From Acidobacteriota bacterium (GTDB lineage: Bacteria; Acidobacteriota; Terriglobia; Terriglobales; Acidobacteriaceae): 64,000 bases of DNA. The notes under the pieces were generated by a model that was not told the DNA's origin, searched no databases, and was given only the letters and a program-made list of their open reading frames with translations. This document shows positions 24,480 through 33,300 of the stretch, piece by piece. Each line of letters opens with the position of its first letter. Position 1 is the first letter of the stretch. A program made the position numbers and the translations under genes. The stretch lies in NCBI GenBank assembly GCA_018268855.1, contig JAFDVR010000017.1:620001-684000 (forward strand), written 5' to 3'.

Positions 24480-24609
24480 AGGGCCGCTCCGGATGTAATC
24501 GCCCGACGCGTTTGCACAATCTGAAAGTGTCTACAAAAAAAGGCCATGCCATCGCCGATTATACCGTCGCAGCTATTGCCTTCCTGCCATGTACATTGAA
24601 CTCTGACGG

Positions 24610-26115
24610 ATGCCTCTTTTCCCTTCAGTTCTATCGCGGCGCGCACGCTTGCTCCTGAGTGGGGCCTTAAGCTGTATCGCTTTTCTGATTCTGGGCTATC
24701 ACCCATACGCAGAAGACGGGGGCATATATCTGACAGCGTTGCTGCAAAAGCTGCATCCGGAGTGGTATCCCTATTCCCATGACTTTGCTGCCGCACATCT
24801 CCACCATTCGGGCTATATCTGGCTGCTCTCCTTAATTGCAAAAGCTGTGCCCGCATCGCTGGAATGGCTGTTCTTGGATGTCCATATCGTCAGCATCTTT
24901 GCATCCCTGTATGCCACTTCTGAGATCGCTGTCCGGTGCTTCGCTAAAAGCGCTGAAAACATCTGTGCGATAACGGCTGTAGCCATAGGAATGTCACTGC
25001 CGGTTGCCGGAACAGCGCTCTACATCGCAGATCCGTACGTCACAGCACGTTCCCTCTCAACGCCTCTGCTGCTTGCAGCGCTTATCGCGGTGCTGGATAA
25101 AAAATGGCTGCGAGTTGCAATCCTGGTGGTAATTACGCTCTTGCTCCATCCCTTGATGGCTCTGTGGGGAGCATTTTTTCTAGCTGCCACTGCGATTGCG
25201 CAAGCGCACTCTCGAATACGGCCTCTTTTAGGGTTCGTGATTGCCGCGCTGGTGGCGCTTGCACTGGTTCGGCTCTTCTCACCGGAAGAGAATCTGCTCG
25301 CACAAACTTTGGCACACAGCCGGAGTTATTGGTATCTCGCAAACTGGGAGTGGTATGAGTGGATTGGCATGCTTGCTCCGCCTGCTTTATTAATGGCATT
25401 GCATTTTCGATCACCATGGACCAGCACTCAGGCATCTCTGACACGTGCCGCTGTTGCGATCTTCATGCTCAGCGGAGCGGCTTCGCTCCTGCTGGTACAC
25501 CCCACATCCACACATCTTCTGCTGGCGAGAATGCAGCCGCTCCGCATGATGCACTTTGCATATCTGGTGTTCTTGTTTCTGCTAGGCGCAAAAGTCGGCT
25601 CATTTGTTGAGAACGTACGATCGCTACGTATATTACCGATAGTCGCGGGATTTGTTATCGCAGGATGCGCCCTTTTTCTGATGCAACGATCTCTGTATGC
25701 TTCGTCCAATCATATTGAGCTTCCAAATAGTCCGCTGCGCAATCCATGGGAACAGGCTTTTATTTGGATACGCGAACACACTCCGGTGGATGCAATCGTG
25801 GCAATGGATGCACATTACATCTCGACCCCGGGTGAAGATGCGCAATCGTTCCGTGCCTTGGCGCAACGTAGTTGTCTGCCCGACTATTCCAAAGATGGTG
25901 GCGTTGCATCTGTGTATCGGGTGCTTGCGCCTAAGTGGCAACGTGGCGAACACGCGCAGCAAGACCTAAACCAATTAAACGATGTGGAACGCCTGAAGCA
26001 GCTCCACGGTACAAAGGCATCATGGATCCTTTTGCCTGCAGCCTCACAGACGGCGTTCGCATGCCTCTACCAGAACAATGCGGTTAAAGTATGCAGGCTG
26101 CCCGTTTCATATTGA
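24610..26115 (+). CDS. Polytopic inner-membrane protein of unknown function
   Basis: 501 residues with roughly ten hydrophobic segments and a C-terminal soluble domain of about 120 residues. An early acidic loop (YHPYAEDGGIYLTALLQKL) after the first span and the conserved-looking WIREHTPVDAIVAMDAHY near the C-terminus resemble the GT-C-like membrane proteins and DUF6798-type proteins found in Acidobacteriota and Planctomycetes. No catalytic motif can be assigned with confidence. It is divergent from the flippase/argS operon. An 8-bp inverted repeat (CAGGCTGC / GCAGCCTG) spans its stop codon without a T run. Function unknown; a role in polysaccharide or lipid glycosylation is a guess from fold-like features only. 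Confidence 0.7.
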   Translation: MPLFPSVLSRRARLLLSGALSCIAFLILGYHPYAEDGGIYLTALLQKLHPEWYPYSHDFAAAHLHHSGYIWLLSLIAKAVPASLEWLFLDVHIVSIFASLYATSEIAVRCFAKSAENICAITAVAIGMSLPVAGTALYIADPYVTARSLSTPLLLAALIAVLDKKWLRVAILVVITLLLHPLMALWGAFFLAATAIAQAHSRIRPLLGFVIAALVALALVRLFSPEENLLAQTLAHSRSYWYLANWEWYEWIGMLAPPALLMALHFRSPWTSTQASLTRAAVAIFMLSGAASLLLVHPTSTHLLLARMQPLRMMHFAYLVFLFLLGAKVGSFVENVRSLRILPIVAGFVIAGCALFLMQRSLYASSNHIELPNSPLRNPWEQAFIWIREHTPVDAIVAMDAHYISTPGEDAQSFRALAQRSCLPDYSKDGGVASVYRVLAPKWQRGEHAQQDLNQLNDVERLKQLHGTKASWILLPAASQTAFACLYQNNAVKVCRLPVSY

Positions 26116-26143
26116 TGAGCAGCCTGGGGGATTGAAGCAGCAG

Positions 26144-28180
26144 CTAGTTTGCCGCCGTTGTTGTGGTCTGCTTTGTTACGGTGACAGTAGAAGTCGCAGG
26201 TGCTGCTGCTGCGGCCTTGACCACGATGCTGTCCTGATCGTCCGTATCCACTTTGGTATAGAACGAGCGCAACGCGGGATATTCCTTCGTTTCAAAGAGC
26301 ATGTCGCCGCGCACCATATCGCGCCATACGGTTACTGAATTTGGTGTCGTCTTGGATTTGCGTGAGTAAGCGATACGCTTCTCATACATTTCATTCACAG
26401 AAGCGGGCGCGCTCTCGATAGTAAAGTTCGTCGGCATCTTGAGACGCACCGCATCTTGCGTGAACTCGGTATAGGGGAAATACACTGTGGTTTCCCGCTT
26501 GTCGCTTACAAAGCGTGGTTTGGCATTTGCAAACAGAATGTCTGCAGGCAGAATCAGACGTGTTGCTGTTCCTTTACCAATCGGTCCGCTCACGTCGTAC
26601 ACCACCTTCAGAGGAGTCTCATAATCAGTAAGGTTCTCCACTTTACTGACCTTCACGTCCATGCCGGCGGGAAGATGACGTTCCATTTGTTTTCGCAAAT
26701 TTTCATGCAGGCTGGTTTCATCGCCGCGCAGCGCAGTCTGCCGCCAGTTGATAGCAGGCTGGCCATTGTAGGTAATCGTTATGGTGCCACTGGCTTTGCC
26801 GTCTGGAGCAAGTTGCAGATCGGCAATACGCGTGGTGTGCGAGAACTTATATAGTTCAAGGTTCGTTTCAGCTATGGAAGTCCCATTATCGCTCTGACGA
26901 ATTCCCTGAGTGAAGGTATGCCGCCAATCGAGATGACCGAATGGTGTGTAACGGCGGCCCGGATCGAAGAAACGTTCCTGGCCATCTACGTTAACAATGG
27001 CGATGACGTCGCTCAATTGACTAAACGAAAGATAGGCTGGCAGAAAGACGGTTCGTTCGCGGTTGGCAACTTGCATGGCATAAGCTTTGAATCCCGCCGC
27101 CCGTGCCATAGCGATAAAAAGCATAGCCAACTGATCATCATTACCGCGGCCAGCCTCCACAACGTCATCGGTCGATTTAAATTCTTTCTTCTGTTCGGCA
27201 TGAACGCGCTCGCGTGTGTAGACCGTGTTTTCCATGCCCATGACGGCTGCATAGATCTTCTTCAGTTTGTCTTCACTGGACGTGGCGCCCGCGATGGTTT
27301 TTTGTGTGAAATCCTGAACGGCAGAATTTGGACCGATGAAGCTGTTGACGTGTTTTGACCAGAACTTCCCTTCATTTTTCCAATATTCGTCGGCTGTATG
27401 GTACGACGTGTAATAGAAATAGACACGATAGGAGAAGTTCTCGACGGGAGGCATGTCGTTTTCTTCCGGCATCGGCTTTATGTCATTGATGTTTAGCTCA
27501 TATACGCTTTGTCCGGTTGGCAACGCGGTGGCCTTAACGGTTGGTCCAGGGGGCAGGATAGGAGCCCACGCAATGCCATTGCTTATCGCTTCGTGACCAT
27601 TTTCATTGCTCACCAATTCATGCGACGTTGGCTTCCACATGAAATGCGCTTTGCGCACGTAAAGGTCCCGCTGCGGATACCATGTAGGCCGGCTAAACCA
27701 GTGATCTGGAAAGCGCAGTTTGTAACGATATTCAAGGATGCTTCCCACCTGCACGGCAGGCAGACTGAAGACCTTTGCCATCACCTTGCCTTCGCCGGAT
27801 TTTTCCACCAGCTTCTCATATGGCTTGCCTGTGAATGGAACCACGGTTCCGTCAGGCTGAATGGTGCGTCCCGCGATGTCGCTGACCTGAAATTCGAATC
27901 CATCGGAGCCCTTGAAAGACTCCAGCTTAACGTCTGCGTACTCCTTGCCCCGTTCGGTCAGCACCTTCAGACGGATGTAGACGCTCCACATATTGAGCGC
28001 GTCTTCCTGCGTCTCTTCACGGTACAGATAGACGGCGGGCGCGCCAGGGACTTCCGGCTGTGAGGTCATCGTCAATTCTTCTTTGGTAGGCGTCGTCCAC
28101 TGGTCGCCTGCGAACGCGGGAATGCATACCATTGCCGAGAGCATGCCGCTCAACATTGCGCGCCTGATCATCTGTTTCAT
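26144..28180 (-). CDS. DUF3857 / transglutaminase-like protein with missing catalytic Cys and His
   Basis: 678-residue exported protein. ATG 28178-28180 has AAGGTGA 8 bases upstream and begins a signal peptide (MKQMIRRAMLSGMLSAMVCIPAFA). A DUF3857 beta domain comes first (about 40-250), then a transglutaminase-like core, then a beta C-terminal region and a Thr/Ala-rich tail. Where active members read GDCKDKA, this protein reads GNDDQLA (346-352), so Asp348 stands at the Cys position. The catalytic His is Asp391 (SDVIAIV instead of NHMIAAI). The third residue, D406 in FFDPGRRYTPFG, remains. The upstream paralogue ends 2 bases before this start. Likely a secreted non-catalytic partner. Confidence 0.8.
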   Translation of the reverse strand: MKQMIRRAMLSGMLSAMVCIPAFAGDQWTTPTKEELTMTSQPEVPGAPAVYLYREETQEDALNMWSVYIRLKVLTERGKEYADVKLESFKGSDGFEFQVSDIAGRTIQPDGTVVPFTGKPYEKLVEKSGEGKVMAKVFSLPAVQVGSILEYRYKLRFPDHWFSRPTWYPQRDLYVRKAHFMWKPTSHELVSNENGHEAISNGIAWAPILPPGPTVKATALPTGQSVYELNINDIKPMPEENDMPPVENFSYRVYFYYTSYHTADEYWKNEGKFWSKHVNSFIGPNSAVQDFTQKTIAGATSSEDKLKKIYAAVMGMENTVYTRERVHAEQKKEFKSTDDVVEAGRGNDDQLAMLFIAMARAAGFKAYAMQVANRERTVFLPAYLSFSQLSDVIAIVNVDGQERFFDPGRRYTPFGHLDWRHTFTQGIRQSDNGTSIAETNLELYKFSHTTRIADLQLAPDGKASGTITITYNGQPAINWRQTALRGDETSLHENLRKQMERHLPAGMDVKVSKVENLTDYETPLKVVYDVSGPIGKGTATRLILPADILFANAKPRFVSDKRETTVYFPYTEFTQDAVRLKMPTNFTIESAPASVNEMYEKRIAYSRKSKTTPNSVTVWRDMVRGDMLFETKEYPALRSFYTKVDTDDQDSIVVKAAAAAPATSTVTVTKQTTTTAAN

Positions 28181-28182
28181 CG

Positions 28183-30192
28183 TCAATTCACCTTCTTCAA
28201 AATGGCCATGCTCTGTTCGTCGTTTTCGATCACGCCCGCAAGCTGCTGCAGGTCCTTGTATTTGGAAGCGGGCAGCATCACGTCGCGTACGGTGTAGGTC
28301 CGCTTATAGTGCAGCTTGCCGTCCTTCACTTCGCTTTGGCTCTCATATTCCGCAAATCCCATGTCAACCTTCACTGGCGCGGGAAGCTCGTCTACCGCGT
28401 AGCCTGCAGGCAGTTCGATCTCATACTCATCCTGCACAAGCTTGGATTCACCAAGATCGATGGGAATTTCGCGCTTTTTATGATTGAGCGTGTAGCCTGT
28501 AGAACCGATTACGCGTGGTCTGACCATGAGGAGATTGCCTGCGTGCTGAACAAAGTGGTCTGCTTCAATGCGATACGAAACGGTAAGGTCCTTTAGCAAT
28601 GAAGCCGCATTTTCTACTTTGACATCGGTCAATTGAAAGCTGGTCAGGTCACGACCTAAGACCGAGTCGCGAATGGCCTCCTGCTGCTTGAGCGTCCCAT
28701 AGGTGTAGACATAACGCCAATCTTTTGCAATGTCACCGGAGCGCGTCTCCATGACAGTTCCCGAAAGTACACCCGCGTTGTCCAGGTGAAACGAAGCTGT
28801 ACGACGTACGAGATTATTTTCCGGACTAAGAACGGGCAGTTGAATAATCTCACTCGCAGCGCCTTCCATGAGCAGACCGTAACCACCTTGCAGTTCGCTC
28901 TCAAGCTGGCCGAATGGAGTTTTCTCAGAGGTGGGGTCGAAGATAAGATACCGTTTGCCGCTCTTCGCAGTGACAATACTGTGCAGTCGGGAAGAAGAGT
29001 ATCCCTCCGGCAATTCAATCGCTGCAATCATGTGATTCGCTGCAATAGATGGAGAATCAGGCGCAATTGTGCCACGGCTGAAATCCACCATCAGCCAGGT
29101 GGAACGCATGCCGGCTGCTTTCATCATTGCGCTGAACAGCGTTGCCTTATCTTTGCAGTCACCGTATTCGTGTGAGAATATCTCGCTTGCTGCATGAGGC
29201 TGGAATCCGCCTACACCAATCTCCACCGCGACATAGCGTATGCGCTGCTGAACAAATTCACCAATGGCCTGGGCGCGATCGGCAAAGTCCGTCTTGCCTG
29301 CGGTTAGTTCCCTGGCCTTCTCCGCAATACGATCGTTGCTGCTGTTTCTATTTTCCGCAAGCTGCTCATACCATTTACCAATTCCGCTCCAGGTACCTTC
29401 GGTAGTAAATGCAGGGCTTAATCCGGTGTAATGAATATCGAGCCGGCTCATTAACGTACGAGGAGATGGACTCATAGGCACATCTTCCACGTCGACAGCG
29501 GGTACATCGCTCATCTCCCATACTGTCTTGCCATGTTCCAGATTGCGGGCCTCTACAGGCGCCTCGCCGCGCCAGCTGGACTTATAAGTGCTCCCCTCGG
29601 GCAAAGTTAATAACAAGCGTTGTTGGCGGATAGGATAGTTGTCCTGCGCATACCAAATGAAATCGCTCACAAATGGATGACTGGTAATCTCGTACTCCAG
29701 TGCCACTATCGATCCGACATCCACCGCAGGAGCCATTGCATAACGAATGCGGTAATCGGAGTAGAGCTCGTAACCTCCTTCAGGATCGGCTTCCCGCATA
29801 TCCTTGTCTTCCAGGGAATACTGCTTACCGTCAGGTCCGATGCTCCAGGCACGCATGGAGACTAGTTTGTCCCGCGTCCTGCGATAGCCAACCGCAACCT
29901 CGCTAATGTCCTTGCGCGCTTTTGGACGCAGAAGCTTCCACACAGTGCGGACATGCTTTATGGTTTCGCCCTGCGCGTTTACGGTGAATTGCTCGTCGTT
30001 CAAAAGAATGACGGCAGATGTTTTAGGTGGGTAATTGGGCAACGATTCCGCTGCAGCCTGCACCACCCAATCGGGCACCTTGGTTTTGGCATACATGCAA
30101 GCTGAAGTGCTCGCCAGTAAAAGAAAGACAGAACCGGCAACGACATGGCGCGCACGCAGATGCAGGCGGGGAAAGCGCTTGCGGCAGATCAA
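28183..30192 (-). CDS. DUF3857 domain protein with intact transglutaminase-like triad
   Basis: 669-residue exported protein, DUF3857 domain followed by a transglutaminase/protease-like domain. Triad visible: Cys in HEYGDCKDKATLF, His in ANHMIAAIELP, Asp in YLIFDPTSEKTPFG. The frame is open to a GTG at 30321, but a TTG at 30190-30192 with GAGGG just upstream gives a regular signal sequence (RARHVVAGSVFLLLASTSAC) and is preferred. It lies 128 bases downstream of bcsC and directly upstream of its degenerate paralogue, so the pair may be transcribed with the cellulose operon. The family is widespread in Acidobacteriota and Bacteroidota, with no established substrate. Confidence 0.82.
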   Translation of the reverse strand: MICRKRFPRLHLRARHVVAGSVFLLLASTSACMYAKTKVPDWVVQAAAESLPNYPPKTSAVILLNDEQFTVNAQGETIKHVRTVWKLLRPKARKDISEVAVGYRRTRDKLVSMRAWSIGPDGKQYSLEDKDMREADPEGGYELYSDYRIRYAMAPAVDVGSIVALEYEITSHPFVSDFIWYAQDNYPIRQQRLLLTLPEGSTYKSSWRGEAPVEARNLEHGKTVWEMSDVPAVDVEDVPMSPSPRTLMSRLDIHYTGLSPAFTTEGTWSGIGKWYEQLAENRNSSNDRIAEKARELTAGKTDFADRAQAIGEFVQQRIRYVAVEIGVGGFQPHAASEIFSHEYGDCKDKATLFSAMMKAAGMRSTWLMVDFSRGTIAPDSPSIAANHMIAAIELPEGYSSSRLHSIVTAKSGKRYLIFDPTSEKTPFGQLESELQGGYGLLMEGAASEIIQLPVLSPENNLVRRTASFHLDNAGVLSGTVMETRSGDIAKDWRYVYTYGTLKQQEAIRDSVLGRDLTSFQLTDVKVENAASLLKDLTVSYRIEADHFVQHAGNLLMVRPRVIGSTGYTLNHKKREIPIDLGESKLVQDEYEIELPAGYAVDELPAPVKVDMGFAEYESQSEVKDGKLHYKRTYTVRDVMLPASKYKDLQQLAGVIENDEQSMAILKKVN

Positions 30193-30320
30193 CTGGCCCT
30201 CACAGCAACGAAAGAAAACCGCTCTAAATTCAGCGGTGATCTTTCTGAAAAGTATTTCGTGTGGGAGCAGTCTTTCAGAGTCAGGCGGCGAACGCAATGC
30301 AAAACTTAGGCGATTTCCCA

Positions 30321-33300
30321 CTATGGAACACGGAGCGGGCGGAAGCCTTCCATTGGGAGTAGACCGGTGGGATAGTCTTCGGTCGCATACTGCTTTTTGA
30401 AGGTGTAATGCACGGAGAAGCCTACTGTGGCGGTGCCATAGTTGTTGGTGTTGTTCGCCTTGAAGAAGCCGCCGAGGAACCAGTGATCGTTGAAGCGATA
30501 GGACGCCTGACCGCTGATATCGAAATTCAGGCCGGTATTACCGTTGACCGGATAGTATCCGCAGGTATGGGAACCAATCTGAGGCAGCTGGCAGCCCTGT
30601 AAAGCTCCTTGCTGTAACGGTGTATCCAGAGGATAAAACGGAGCAGTGGCTTCCTGGAATGTCTGTACGCCCGCTGCGCCGGCTACAACGTAGTGCCACT
30701 TATCTCCCGCAAAGCCATTGAATGTAACCGGCACGGCAGCAAGGAAGTAAGCCTCAGGACTGAAGTAGCCACCTTGACCGTAAGTCATACCGCGCTCATT
30801 GTGGTCGTAGTGCATGCCAAAGAAGGTGCCGCCGACATTAAGCGTGCCGTACTCAGGAAACTGCTTCACACGGAAATAAGCGCCGGCAGTCCCTTCATAT
30901 CGTCTGTTATCCAAAACGTGATACCCAGTGAGCGCGTATCCAGCCGCACTGGCGTAAAAACCGGCCTTTTCATCACCAACGTCAAGGCGAACGCCACCAC
31001 CGGTGGAAACCACCCCACCCCAGATGTTCCCCGAAAAGACTGGCGTTACCGTGCCGGGATCACGCATACCGGAATACGAAAGCATCGTATCGCGAACAGA
31101 ATCGCGCTCCGCGAAGATGCTAAACGGACCACCTGCCGGCCGCCACCGGAAACGCCCTGTGATGTTGCGCACCAGAAACTCGTGAGGCGTATATCCCACG
31201 GCAACACCAAAGTTCTGGGTGGTCATCTGTATCTCGCCTCCCACACCGGAGGCATACTGCGCTGCAGGCGCGTTGGCCGCAAAGATACCCAGCGAGCCGA
31301 TATAAGAATTCCCGCTCGTCGGATCAGCGGCAGAGTCCATCACAAGCTGACCCGAATTCAGAAATACTGCCTTTGGAATTACGCTGAAGCGTACCGCCTT
31401 GCCTGCAACTACGCTCGCTTCAAACGGTGCCTCGTAATCGAACAGGCGATTCACGCCAGGAGTGCCAGTACGGAACCGTACACTGGCAGTACCACCCACC
31501 CACCCGCTGTAGGAAGCTTCGAGGGTTGCAAGATCGAACTCTGCCTGCTCGCGTTCTGTGAGCGGCGGCCCCGCTTCATTCACCTTAGGGTAGTAACCGC
31601 CACGCAGGGGTGGAAGATTACGTTGCACAAGTTGGGCATCGGTCGGCGGAACGCCTGGAGAAATGACAGGATCTACTGCCGGATATCCCTGAGAGCTAAG
31701 GGCGGTAGGAACGGCAGGATAGTAAAGCGGTGCGTAGGCCGGACCGGGTGCAGTACTGGCTGGAGCCGGAGCACGACGGTAGTTACGCCGGATTGGGGTT
31801 GCACCTCTGCGTGTGGTCGCCTGCTGGCTGCGCGGTTGTGGATACTGCTGCCCGATGGTCAACTGCCGGTCTGCCGCCGAAGGGGCATAAGGTAATTCGG
31901 AACTGCGGCCATTCCCGTAACGCTGTGACGTGCTGGATCCGTTGGTGTTCTGCGGGTACGAACCATCCGTGGTCGTCATAGACGGCAGCGTAGCAGGACG
32001 TGCCGTCTGCCCCGCCGGAGGAATGTACTGCGTCGACTGCACTGGAGCTATATCGATTTCAGAAGGAGGACGGCTCTGTCCTACCATCGGGCCGCTTAGG
32101 GGTACTGGAGAAAGGGTATCTGCATTGAGATCGGATTGGTGACGCCGCACCTCCGCAGCTTCTGCTGCGGCGATGTCCGGATGAATCGAAGTAGCTGGAT
32201 ATTGTGTGCGTGCGTTGGGAACGTAGCGTGCAGTCGAAGGCACATCGGACGCATTTGCAATCTGCGATTCCGCAGGTGCGGGGTCCATACTGGGTTCAAT
32301 CTCCACCGGCTGCGCCATGGCGTTGTACAGCGGCACTACGCTCATTGAGGAGTTCGGGGCTTCAGGCGTGTACGGAACATACCGACCGTACACTTCGCGA
32401 TTGTTCGCCGCAATCACCGCCCCAGGAGACAGCAGAGCGGCAGGCCCGGCATTTTCAGCACGCGAGGTAGCACGAAGAATCTGTTCGCGCTGAAACTTGA
32501 GATACTCTGGTTCGGCATTTGCCTGAGCGAACCTGCCTGCGTCCGAAGAAAGCGCCGGATCGATGGAAGCCTGTGGCACATAATCGCCCAATTTACGCGG
32601 TGAGTTTTTAGTATGCGGTGCGGATTCGCGCTGTACGGTGCTCGGAATCCTCTCCTGTTGATACGCAGGATTGGTCATGTACGAGGGTACAATCGCCCCG
32701 CCCGCCGGCTGACCGTCAGGCGTAAGAACAACAGGGGCCTGCCCGTAAAGATTGCTATAGCTCGGGAGGTACGGCTTCTCCGGGGGCGCCTCGACGGCCA
32801 TCGGGCCATTCGTTGGATTACCGGGATCATTGCCCGGCGAAAGCAATGAAGCGAGGTCCTGCTGCTGTGCAACGGTGGGTGGACGATACGACTGCACCGG
32901 ACGACTCAATTCATCCGCGAGCTCTGCTCCAGGATCGGGTGGAGGCATGGCAGCTAAAGATGCGCGGTAATACTCAGCTGCACGATTGCTATCGCCGCGT
33001 GCCTGCTCAAACTTGGCGGCAAGTGTCAATATCTGCGAATCATGCGGGTATTGGCTCAAACCAAAACGCAGCCACGTCTCTGCATCTTTGGTGTCGTTAG
33101 CGGCAAGCGCGGCGCCAATGGCAGCCTTGTAATCCGATGCCGAAGCCGCCGTCATGTCCTGCGCTTTAAAAATATCAACAGCCTGCTTGGGCAGGCCGGC
33201 GCGGGCATATCCGCTGGCGAGCGCCTTGTATACGCCGGGATTGTCCGGGAACGCTCTGGCGGCCGCATTTAGTACAGCGATTGGCCGCTTAACATATCCC

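Noticed and set aside
26094..26126. CAGGCTGC / GCAGCCTG inverted repeat at the end of the polytopic membrane protein gene
   Set aside because: 17-base loop and no T run; too weak to call a terminator.
30693..31895. 400-codon frame antisense to the BcsC barrel and linker
   Set aside because: Shadow of the low-complexity and barrel-coding sequence; no recognisable features.
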